Of a DNA stretch of 39,233 bases, positions 16,159 to 23,595 are shown piece by piece. Location of the stretch: assembly GCA_945828295.1 (NCBI GenBank), contig CALZQV010000003.1, positions 1 to 39,233 on the forward strand, in the 5' to 3' direction. This DNA comes from an uncultured Prevotellaceae bacterium. GTDB taxonomy: Bacteria > Bacteroidota > Bacteroidia > Bacteroidales > Bacteroidaceae. The notes below the pieces were generated by a model. The model ran no database searches and was not told the DNA's origin. It saw only the letters and a list, made by a program, of their open reading frames with translations. Every line of letters begins with the position of its first letter. Position 1 is the stretch's first letter. The position numbers were made by a program, and so were the translations under genes.

Positions 16159-16473
16159 ATGGATATATTGCAACTACAAGAACGCGTGATTGAAATACTG
16201 CGCACCGTCTACGACCCCGAGATTCCCGTCAACATCTACGACCTGGGACTCATCTACCGCATCGAACCCAACGAGGCTGGCGATGAACTGGCCGTCGACA
16301 TGACCCTGACGGCCCCCAACTGTCCGGCAGCCGACTTCATCATGGAAGACGTGCGGCAGAAACTCGAGGTTATCGACGGATTGAAGAAAGTCGACGTGAA
16401 TCTGGTCTTCGAACCCGAGTGGGACAAAGGCATGATGAGCGACGAGGCAAAACTGGAACTGGGAATGCTATGA
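16159..16473 (+). CDS. SufT/MIP18-family Fe-S maturation protein (DUF59)
   Basis: This 104-residue protein belongs to the DUF59/MIP18/PaaD group, recognised by VYDPEIPVNIYDLGLIYRI near residues 17-35 and MTLTAPNCPAADFIM near 55, which contains the conserved Cys. The family helps insert or carry iron-sulfur clusters, as in SufT. No other suf genes are in the window. It starts five bases after radC and overlaps lpxH by four bases (ATGA). Its aromatic-degradation relative PaaD is unlikely because no paa genes are present. Confidence 0.85.
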   Translation: MDILQLQERVIEILRTVYDPEIPVNIYDLGLIYRIEPNEAGDELAVDMTLTAPNCPAADFIMEDVRQKLEVIDGLKKVDVNLVFEPEWDKGMMSDEAKLELGML

Positions 16474-17234
16474 AGAATATCTATTTCTTGAGCGATGCCC
16501 ACTTGGGCAGCAGGGCCCTGCGCCACACGCGCCAACAGGAACGCCGCTTGGTGCGTTTCCTCGATGATATCAAGGAGAAGGCCGAAGCCGTCTATCTGCT
16601 GGGCGACATGTTCGACTTTTGGTTTGAGTATCGTATGGTAGTCCCAAGGGGCTTCACCCGCTTCCTGGGCAAACTGAGCGAACTGACCGACAGTGGGGTA
16701 GAAGTCCATTATTTTGCGGGTAACCACGACCTCTGGACGTGGGACTACCTCGTTGAGGAGTGCGGCGTCATCCTGCATCGCGAACCCATGACCCTCTCCC
16801 TTGCCGACAAGACGTTCTACATCGGCCATGGCGACGGGCTGGGCGATCCCGACCCCAGGTTCCGCTTCATACGTTCCATCTTCCATAGCCCCCTCTGCCA
16901 GTGGCTTTTCCGCTGGCTCCACCCCGACCTTGGTATGCGTTTCGGCCTTAACTGGGCCAAACACAGCCGTCTGGCTCACGGCGAGGGTGGCGACCCGCCG
17001 TATCTGGGCGAGGACAAGGAACACCTGGTGCTCTACGCCAAGGACTACCTGCGCTCGCATCCCGATGTCAATTACTTCCTCTTCGGCCACCGTCATATCG
17101 AGCTCGACCTGATGCTCTCCGACCAGTGCCGCATGGTTATTCTGGGCGACTGGATTTCACAGTACACCTACGCCGTGTTCGATGGCGAACACCTCTATAT
17201 GGAGAACTACGTGGAGGGGGAAACGAAAGTATAG
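16470..17234 (+). CDS. lpxH: UDP-2,3-diacylglucosamine diphosphatase, LpxH-like
   Basis: This 254-residue calcineurin-like phosphoesterase probably cleaves UDP-2,3-diacylglucosamine to lipid X in lipid A synthesis at the inner-membrane face. All metal-binding blocks are visible in order: FLSDAHLG (residues 6-13), LGDMFDFWFE near 43, GNHDLW near 83, GHGDGLGDPD near 115 and FGHRHIE near 200. The start at 16470 forms an ATGA overlap with the preceding stop; an upstream in-frame ATG at 16419 lies inside that gene and is rejected. The last 28 bases overlap the end of the convergent tcdA gene. Confidence 0.87.
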   Translation: MKNIYFLSDAHLGSRALRHTRQQERRLVRFLDDIKEKAEAVYLLGDMFDFWFEYRMVVPRGFTRFLGKLSELTDSGVEVHYFAGNHDLWTWDYLVEECGVILHREPMTLSLADKTFYIGHGDGLGDPDPRFRFIRSIFHSPLCQWLFRWLHPDLGMRFGLNWAKHSRLAHGEGGDPPYLGEDKEHLVLYAKDYLRSHPDVNYFLFGHRHIELDLMLSDQCRMVILGDWISQYTYAVFDGEHLYMENYVEGETKV

Positions 17235-17953
17235 ATGTCCTGCACGACAAGGCCTGCCAGCGTGAGGCCAAAGATGGCCGTTATGTGTGCAATGGAGCCG
17301 TTGGCATGAACTTTATGGAACTGGTTTTCTTCCAGTTCCATTTTTTCTTTGTTCTGCAAGAGCTCGTCGCTGAAAACGCATTGGAACTTGCGGGCTGGGA
17401 ATTGCCTCGAGCGCTTGAAAATGTTGCGCAGTGCGCGGGCCAGCGGGTCGCCCGTCACCTTCCAGAACTCGGTCACACGAATGCGTGTGGGGTCCATCTT
17501 CAGGGCTGCGCCCATCGACGAGAAAAACCTGGCCCCCGAGGCTGTGGCCAGTCTGATAAGCAGGGCTTTGTCGCGCAGGGAGTCGATGGCGTCGATGATG
17601 TAGTCGTAAGTGTCAAGTTGGAATCTGTGGGCAGTCTCTTCGGTAAAGATGTCCTTGATGGCAACGATATCGGCATTCGGGTTGATGCTGAGCAGGCGCT
17701 CGCGCAGCGCCTCCACCTTTGGCTCCCCAATGGTGTCAGACGTTGCCATCAGCTGGCGGTTCAGGTTCGACGGCGCCACGCAGTCGCTGTCTACGATTGT
17801 CAGATGGCTTATACCCGTGCGCACAAGGCTCTCGGCGCACCACGACCCGACGCCTCCCACGCCAAAGAGTATCACGCGTGCCCGGCCGAGCCGTTCCATT
17901 CCCTCGTCGCCCATCAGCAGATGGGTGCGTTGCATCCAGTTGTTATCGTTCAT
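17207..17953 (-). CDS. tcdA: tRNA threonylcarbamoyladenosine dehydratase (TcdA/CsdL)
   Basis: This 248-residue E1-like enzyme uses ATP to cyclise t6A37 of tRNA into ct6A. It has the nucleotide-binding GVGGVGSWCAESLVRTG near residues 31-47, the VDSDCVAPSNLNRQ block that positions the Asp and Arg, DYIIDAIDSLRDKALLI near 120, and RKFQCVFSDE near 190, which carries the conserved late Cys. The start overlaps the creatininase-family stop by 11 bases, indicating one minus-strand operon. The 3' end overlaps lpxH. Confidence 0.92.
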   Translation of the reverse strand: MNDNNWMQRTHLLMGDEGMERLGRARVILFGVGGVGSWCAESLVRTGISHLTIVDSDCVAPSNLNRQLMATSDTIGEPKVEALRERLLSINPNADIVAIKDIFTEETAHRFQLDTYDYIIDAIDSLRDKALLIRLATASGARFFSSMGAALKMDPTRIRVTEFWKVTGDPLARALRNIFKRSRQFPARKFQCVFSDELLQNKEKMELEENQFHKVHANGSIAHITAIFGLTLAGLVVQDIYTFVSPST

Positions 17954-18731
17954 ACAAGTCTTCGGGTGTCTTAACCAGTTTGAGTTCGGTTAACAGTTGT
18001 GCGTAGCACTCTGCCACGCATCGGGCGAAGCGCGCCCCCTTCTCTGCGGTAGCCTTGTAGGGATTGCCGATGCCCGTGTCGTCGGAGACAAGGTTCCAGT
18101 GGCGGGGCAGCCAGGCCGTCTTCTGCCGCAAGGAGGGAAGGGCAAACGGATGAGAAAGACCATCGCCGGCCAAGTCCATGTGCACGAGCTCGGGGTGGTA
18201 GTGGAGCATTACGGAGGTCTCCAGTTCGTCGGCGTGGTCGCCAGGTTCGTCGAAGAAGTCGCGAGCCGGGCATACCGTGAACCACTCGCTGCTAAGAATG
18301 AGCATGTCGGGGAATTCGATGGCCAGGTCGCGGATAAAAACCTTGAACGAGTTTCCCCCGTGGCCGTTCACGATGAGCAGCCGCCGTATGCCCTGGTGGT
18401 GGATGCTTTCCACTATGTCGTGCAGAATGGCCTCCTGCGTGCGCTGGCGATAGTGGATGCAGAAGGGGAGCTCGCGTTGCCCCGGGTTTTGTGCTCCCAT
18501 TGCTACAGGCGGCAACACCATTGCCTTGATTCCGATCTGCTCCCAAACCAGGCGGGCGGCATCGACAGCCACGTCGTGCGCCAGTATGCAGTCCGTCAGG
18601 TAGGGCAGATGCCCATTGTGGGGTTCCGTTGCTCCCCAAGGCAGGATGGCAATGTCATATTCCCTGCCATGCGTCATTCCGTAGGTCGCTGCGGCGAGGT
18701 CTACGGCCATATGTTCTTTCGTCTCCTTCAT
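17943..18731 (-). CDS. Creatininase-family amidohydrolase
   Basis: This 262-residue protein carries the family signatures ILPWGATEPHNGHLPYLTD (residues 29-47; Glu, His and Asp metal ligands), LIVNGHGGNSFK near 120 and a later HADELETSVML block with a metal-binding Glu near 170. The family includes creatinine amidohydrolase and pathway-specific amidases such as MftE and ArfB-like enzymes. No creatine, mycofactocin or deazaflavin genes lie nearby, so the substrate is unknown. A -7 box 30 bases upstream makes this the first gene of an operon with tcdA. Confidence 0.85.
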   Translation of the reverse strand: MKETKEHMAVDLAAATYGMTHGREYDIAILPWGATEPHNGHLPYLTDCILAHDVAVDAARLVWEQIGIKAMVLPPVAMGAQNPGQRELPFCIHYRQRTQEAILHDIVESIHHQGIRRLLIVNGHGGNSFKVFIRDLAIEFPDMLILSSEWFTVCPARDFFDEPGDHADELETSVMLHYHPELVHMDLAGDGLSHPFALPSLRQKTAWLPRHWNLVSDDTGIGNPYKATAEKGARFARCVAECYAQLLTELKLVKTPEDLYER

Positions 18732-18760
18732 CTTATACCAACGTTTTTAGTATTTACGTA

Positions 18761-18768
18761 CAAAGATA
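18761..18768 (-). promoter_or_regulatory. -7 box upstream of the creatininase-family gene
   Basis: Minus-strand TATCTTTG fits TAnnTTTG and lies 29 bases from the start codon. No clear TTTG is seen 19-20 bp further upstream, so the -33 element is weak. Confidence 0.6.
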
Positions 18769-18792
18769 CACATTTTCGTATAGTTGCACCTC

Positions 18793-20394
18793 CTAACCCC
18801 TAATGTCTGATTCGAGATACGAAGCGGCGGCCTCGGCACAGCGCTCGCCGTCGACGGCGGCACTGACAATGCCACCTGCGTAGCCTGCACCTTCACCGCA
18901 GGGGAAGAGCCCCCGCAGGCTGACGTGCTGGAGGCGCTCGGCATCGCGCAGAATGCGCACGGGACTGCTGGTGCGTGTCTCCACACCGATGACGGTGGCC
19001 TCGTTGGTCAGAAATCCGTGTTTCTGTTGTCCCCATGTCCTGAATGCAGCCTGCAGACGGTGGCGAATGGGCTCGGGAAGCCAGAAGTGGAGCGGGCTGC
19101 TAAGGAGTCCCGGGGCGTATGACGAGGCAGGGAGGTCGTAGCTGAGGCGGTCGTTCACAAAGTCGGCCATGCGCTGGGCGGGAGCCGTCTGTCGCATGTT
19201 GCCCTGTTGCCAGCAGGTGCGTTCCAGTTGTTCTTGAAAATGCATCATCTTCAGGGCACCCTCCTGATCTTCCACGGTCATTCCCCCATCGGGGGATAAG
19301 AGGGTGGCAACGTCTTCCGGTCTCACCTCGACGACCATGCCGCTGTTGCTCCACCTGCCACCACGGTTCGAGGGGCTCATGCCGTTAACCACAATCTGCT
19401 CAGGGCCGCTGGCCGCGGGTACGACCACACCTCCGGGACACATGCAGAAACTGTAGACGCCTCGTCCCTCAACCTGTTGCACAAGGCTGTATTCGGCAGC
19501 CGGAAGGTATTCACCGCGCCCCTTGCGGTTGTGGTACTGAATTTGGTCGATGAGCTGCGAAGGGTGTTCCAGTCTGACACCCACAGCCAGTCCCTTTGCT
19601 TCGATTTCTATGTCGTTGTCGTGGAGCCACTGATAGACGTCGCGGGCAGAGTGGCCTGTGGCTAAAACGACGGGTCCGCGAAATGTTTTTCCGTTGTGGC
19701 AGACAATGCCTTCCACCTTTTGCTTTTCGTTTATGAGCAGGGCGGTCATGCGTGTCTCAAAATGGACCTCGCCACCGCATCGGAGAATGGTTTCGCGCAT
19801 GTTCTCAATAACACGCGGCAACTTGTCGGTGCCGATGTGAGGATGGGCGTCACTGAGAATGCCGGGGCTGGCTCCGTGCTGGCAGAACACGCGAAGGATT
19901 TTCTCACCATTGCCTCGTTTCTTGCTGCGTGTGTAGAGCTTTCCATCGCTGTAAGCTCCGGCTCCACCCTCGCCAAAAGCATAGTTGCTCTCTGGTTCTA
20001 TGCGTTGCTCGGGGCGGATGCGGGCGAGGTCCTTCTTGCGGTCGCGTACGTTCTTGCCCCGCTCAATGACAATGGGGCGGAGGTTGAGTTCAATGAGCCG
20101 GAGGGCGGCAAACAGACCGCCAGGTCCTGCTCCCACGACAACCACCTCTGGCCGGTCGCTGACATCAGTGTATTCGATGGGTTGGAACACTTCTTCGGGC
20201 TGTTCGCTGATGTAAACCCTGACGGTCAGGTTTACGAATATCTCGCGCTGGCGGGCGTCTATGCTCCGCTTCAACGTGCGGACACACGTGATGGTGCGTT
20301 CGTCCCAGCCCTGCTCTCGGGCAACGTATCGGCGTATTGATTGTTCGTTATATGCGTCCTTCGGACTAATTCTCAGTTGTAGTTCTTTTATCAT
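18793..20394 (-). CDS. FAD-dependent oxidoreductase, COG2509 type
   Basis: This 533-residue flavoprotein has an N-terminal domain of about 90 residues typical of this group (MIKELQLRISP... RSIDARQREIFVNL), then the FAD-binding VVVVGAGPGGLFAALRLIE near residues 102-120, GEGGAGAYSDGKLYTR near 170, and the late GLFPCGEGAGYAGGIVSAAVDG near 505, which closes the FAD site. The family is widespread but its reaction is not established. The frame is open for 34 codons upstream, but MIKELQL matches the usual family start. It precedes the creatininase-family gene by 61 bases. Confidence 0.88.
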   Translation of the reverse strand: MIKELQLRISPKDAYNEQSIRRYVAREQGWDERTITCVRTLKRSIDARQREIFVNLTVRVYISEQPEEVFQPIEYTDVSDRPEVVVVGAGPGGLFAALRLIELNLRPIVIERGKNVRDRKKDLARIRPEQRIEPESNYAFGEGGAGAYSDGKLYTRSKKRGNGEKILRVFCQHGASPGILSDAHPHIGTDKLPRVIENMRETILRCGGEVHFETRMTALLINEKQKVEGIVCHNGKTFRGPVVLATGHSARDVYQWLHDNDIEIEAKGLAVGVRLEHPSQLIDQIQYHNRKGRGEYLPAAEYSLVQQVEGRGVYSFCMCPGGVVVPAASGPEQIVVNGMSPSNRGGRWSNSGMVVEVRPEDVATLLSPDGGMTVEDQEGALKMMHFQEQLERTCWQQGNMRQTAPAQRMADFVNDRLSYDLPASSYAPGLLSSPLHFWLPEPIRHRLQAAFRTWGQQKHGFLTNEATVIGVETRTSSPVRILRDAERLQHVSLRGLFPCGEGAGYAGGIVSAAVDGERCAEAAASYLESDIRG

Positions 20395-20437
20395 TTCTTC
20401 AGAGTCGGATTTCGTTAACGTGGTTTTTCGGTGGCGA

Positions 20438-21139
20438 CTAAACCAGTTGTATGTCCTCGATGTGCTGTATTGCCGGGTTCGAAAGGTCTTGAGCAACGAT
20501 GGAAATCACATCGAAGCGTGTTTCCAGGTCGAGGCGCTTGTATTTTATGTAGTGGTTGATAGCCGCCAGAAGGTTGCGGCATTTGTGGTAACCGACGGCT
20601 TCGAAGGGCTCGCCAAAGTCGTTTGTACGGCGTGTCTTTACTTCCACGAATACTACGGTTTGGGCATTGCGCGCAATGATGTCGATGTCGCGATGGCCGG
20701 AACGCCAATCACGTTCGAGTATCTGATAGCCTTTGCCTTCCAGATATTGGGCAGCGACTTCCTCGCCCCAGCGTCCCAGGTCGTTGTGCGACATGCGGTT
20801 ATGCGACGTTTTCGATGCTTGGGTGCCCTGCAACGTGGGAATCGTGAATCCCTCCACTTCCTTGCTCAGCAGCTTGGCCGATTGGGTCAAAGCTTTTTGT
20901 GCAATACCTTCTTTGTCATCAAGGTTGGGAAACAAACGGAGGAGCGCGCGGAATATCATCACGGCCTCTTCTTTCCGATTCTCTTGCACGCGTTTCTTCA
21001 AGATGTCGTTGGCTGTCCAGAACATACAGCGTGAAGTGTAAGGGCCCTTGTCTGTGGCATATAAGGGCCTAATGGCCTCGTAGGCCTCCTCGATTCGCCC
21101 TTGCCTTCGCAGTTCAAAGATTTCCCGGACTTCCATCAT
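20438..21139 (-). CDS. YraN (UPF0102) nuclease-fold protein fused to a TPR-like N-terminal domain
   Basis: The C-terminal 119 residues, from MSHNDLGRWGEEVAAQYL, form a complete YraN/UPF0102 protein: GEEVAAQYLEGKGYQIL, RSGHRDIDIIA (Asp) and VVFVEVKTRR (Glu-x-Lys) are the restriction-endonuclease-like core. The first 114 residues are helical and TPR-like (EIFELRRQGRIEEAYEAIRP, KEEAVMIFRALLRLFPNL). No stop separates the two parts. YraN's role is poorly known; a DNA-processing function is inferred from the fold. An internal start at the YraN Met (minus strand, about 20797) could also give a separate YraN. Confidence 0.82.
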   Translation of the reverse strand: MMEVREIFELRRQGRIEEAYEAIRPLYATDKGPYTSRCMFWTANDILKKRVQENRKEEAVMIFRALLRLFPNLDDKEGIAQKALTQSAKLLSKEVEGFTIPTLQGTQASKTSHNRMSHNDLGRWGEEVAAQYLEGKGYQILERDWRSGHRDIDIIARNAQTVVFVEVKTRRTNDFGEPFEAVGYHKCRNLLAAINHYIKYKRLDLETRFDVISIVAQDLSNPAIQHIEDIQLV

Positions 21140-21180
21140 GTGTGCGCTTTGTCGAAATAGGTGTGGAATGCAGATTTTGG

Positions 21181-22119
21181 TTACTGTTGAGCATACACGC
21201 GGACGTAGTCTATCAGGTAGCGGAGTGGGAACTGACCGTCATCAGGCGTTCCACCATTTTCGCCAATGGCCAGATTAAGCAAGAGATACATGCCAAAACC
21301 TTCGATTTCGTTGGAGAAGGGATTCTCTCCTCGTCCGCGGCCGCCTTTGTTGAGCGTCTGGCTCAGGTCGATGGTGTTGAGTAGCTCATCGTCGAGGTAG
21401 AGCCTGATGAAGAGTTCGTCCCAGTCCATGCGCCAAATGTGGAACTTCTTTGCCCAGTCGGTGTCCCTCTGGGTAAAGTGGGTGAGCGGGGCCACAACAC
21501 TGTCCCATGCGGGTGCTCCCTTTCTTCCGCTATCCCAACAGGCGTTGGCCAGAATGGAAGGCAGTCCATTGGAGATATAATATTCCATCATGTCGATTTC
21601 TCCACATGAGGGCCAGCCCCACTGATTACCCAACAGCCAGATGGCAGGCCACGAACCGCTGGCCGTTGGAATCATGGCTCGCACCTCCACACGACCATAT
21701 TTGAAGCGGAAACTCTCCCGGGTGGTCAGGCATGCCGATGTGTATTCCGCCTGTTTCCTGTTCCTGCGCCAGTCGTCGCTCCCCATTTCGTATTGGGGAT
21801 TGGGCACCACCTCCTTGCGCCCTTCGATGACGAGCATGCCGTCTTTCACGATGGCATTGTCGGGCTGATACCATTGCAGTTCGCGATTCCTCACGAATCC
21901 GTGCTCATAGGTCCAATGCGCTGCTGGTCGTCCATCCTTGTCAAACTCGTCCTGCCACACCAACTTGTAACCTTCGTATTGGTTGACGTCAGTAGACGGA
22001 TGGTAATCATCGATGCTATCCTTGTTTGGCAAATTGGGCTCCGTGCCCGATACCACCATTGTGTTGAGCGGCAGGAGCAGGCAGATTATAACTAACCCAA
22101 TAAGTCGGTTTAAGTTCAT
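21181..22119 (-). CDS. Secreted GH16 beta-glucanase (laminarinase-like)
   Basis: From the start at 22119 (MNLNRLIGLVIICLLLPL) the protein has 312 residues, with a signal peptide and a GH16 jelly-roll fold. The catalytic motif GEIDMMEY gives Glu174 as nucleophile and Glu179 as acid/base; the ExDxxE spacing is that of laminarinase-type members. Supporting blocks are KLVWQDEFDKDGRP, YTSACLTTRESFRFKYGRVEVRA with SGSWPAIWLLG, and FHIWRMDWDE. It likely cuts beta-1,3 or mixed-linkage glucans outside the cytoplasm. No SusC/SusD pair lies nearby. An in-frame ATG at 22176 is less likely because the signal peptide begins at 22119. Confidence 0.9.
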   Translation of the reverse strand: MNLNRLIGLVIICLLLPLNTMVVSGTEPNLPNKDSIDDYHPSTDVNQYEGYKLVWQDEFDKDGRPAAHWTYEHGFVRNRELQWYQPDNAIVKDGMLVIEGRKEVVPNPQYEMGSDDWRRNRKQAEYTSACLTTRESFRFKYGRVEVRAMIPTASGSWPAIWLLGNQWGWPSCGEIDMMEYYISNGLPSILANACWDSGRKGAPAWDSVVAPLTHFTQRDTDWAKKFHIWRMDWDELFIRLYLDDELLNTIDLSQTLNKGGRGRGENPFSNEIEGFGMYLLLNLAIGENGGTPDDGQFPLRYLIDYVRVYAQQ

Positions 22120-22178
22120 AGGACGAAAATTATTACATATATATAATAAGATAGCGGACGCGGGAGTAATATGCATTA

Positions 22179-23570
22179 TTACCCGAATAACTCCCTGACC
22201 GCCTCGGCCACGCGACGGACTGGAACAAGGTCGAGCTTCAAACGTTTTTGGTCGATGCCCTTAATGCCTTGGGCGGGAACGAGTATGCGGCGGAATCCGA
22301 GTTTCTCGGCCTCGGCGATGCGCTGCTCCAGACGACTCACGGGGCGGATTTCACCAGATAAGCCCACTTCGCCACACATACAAGTGTCGGGGTCGATGGG
22401 GGCATCAACGTTGCTCGACAGAACGGCGGCTATGACGCTGAGGTCCATGGCTGGGTCGGTGACACGCAGACCGCCGGCAATATTTAGGAAAACATCCTTT
22501 TGTGCCAACTTGAACCCGACACGTTTCTCCAGAACGGCAAGAAGCATGGCCAGACGACGCGTGTCGAATCCCGTTGCCGAGCGTTGCGCAGTGCCATAGG
22601 CCGCAGTGGAAACTAACGCCTGAGTCTCGATAAGAAGAGGACGGGCCCCTTCGATAGCCGAGCAGATGGCAATTCCGCTCAGCCCCTCGCGCTCTTCTGT
22701 AAGCAATAGTTCACTGGGATTCGATACTTGGCGAAGTCCGCCCTGCAGCATTTCGTATATGCCCAATTCGCTGGTGCTGCCGAAACGGTTCTTTTGGCTG
22801 CGCAGGATGCGGTACATGTTGTGCTGGTCGCCTTCGAACTGCAAAACACAGTCGACGATGTGCTCCAGAACCTTTGGTCCTGCCAGTGTGCCTTCCTTGG
22901 TGATGTGTCCGATGAGTATGACCGAACATCCTCCCGACTTGGCAAAGCGGAGCAGCGATGCGGCGCACTCACGAATTTGGGACAGACTGCCCGGCGATGA
23001 ATCAATGTCTTCCGTCTGAATCGTTTGGATGGAGTCAATGATTACTAAGTCGGGCTGTTCCTCAGAGATGTGTTCGTAGATGGCTTCGAGATTTGTTTCG
23101 CAAAGAAGGAGTAACTTAGAGGAGGTCGTTCCCCCTGACAGGCGGTCGGCTCTGAGCTTAATTTGTCGTGCACTCTCTTCACCGCTGACGTAGAGAACCT
23201 TTTTATCGTGAAGATGCAGCACCGTTTGCAGGACGAGTGTGCTCTTGCCGATGCCAGGCTCACCGCCCAATAGCACAAGACTGCCTTCAACCAATCCACC
23301 GCCCAGCACGCGGTTCAGCTCCTGGTCGCCCATGTCGATGCGCACCTCGTTGTCCGTTTGTATGTCTTGAACCGGTACAGGCTTGTTTGAACTGTGGGAA
23401 GAAATCGGCAAGGAGTGGGCAGAACCTGATTTCTGTAACCTTGATGCGGCGCTGCCCAGGCGGATTTCTTTCATCGTGTTCCACTGGCCGCAAGCCGGAC
23501 ACTTCCCGACCCACTTCGTTGCTTCCTGTCCGCATTCCGAGCAGACATACATGGTCTTTTCTTTTGCCAT
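22179..23570 (-). CDS. radA: DNA repair protein RadA (Sms)
   Basis: This 463-residue branch-migration ATPase acts in recombination. It has the N-terminal zinc finger CSECGQEATKWVGKCPACGQW, Walker A GGEPGIGKST near residue 105, the RadA-specific KNRFGST near 261, and a C-terminal Lon-protease-like domain ending in AVRELFG. All elements are in normal order. It lies 25 bases downstream of the large metalloprotein gene. An imperfect GTAATA/TATTAC hairpin sits just past its stop, but without a T-tract. Confidence 0.95.
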   Translation of the reverse strand: MAKEKTMYVCSECGQEATKWVGKCPACGQWNTMKEIRLGSAASRLQKSGSAHSLPISSHSSNKPVPVQDIQTDNEVRIDMGDQELNRVLGGGLVEGSLVLLGGEPGIGKSTLVLQTVLHLHDKKVLYVSGEESARQIKLRADRLSGGTTSSKLLLLCETNLEAIYEHISEEQPDLVIIDSIQTIQTEDIDSSPGSLSQIRECAASLLRFAKSGGCSVILIGHITKEGTLAGPKVLEHIVDCVLQFEGDQHNMYRILRSQKNRFGSTSELGIYEMLQGGLRQVSNPSELLLTEEREGLSGIAICSAIEGARPLLIETQALVSTAAYGTAQRSATGFDTRRLAMLLAVLEKRVGFKLAQKDVFLNIAGGLRVTDPAMDLSVIAAVLSSNVDAPIDPDTCMCGEVGLSGEIRPVSRLEQRIAEAEKLGFRRILVPAQGIKGIDQKRLKLDLVPVRRVAEAVRELFG

Positions 23571-23595
23571 TTTACTTTGCTATTCAACCGCAATA

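Noticed and set aside
22140-22185. GTAATA/TATTAC hairpin at the end of radA as a terminator
   Set aside because: The stem is short and imperfect and lacks a following T-run.
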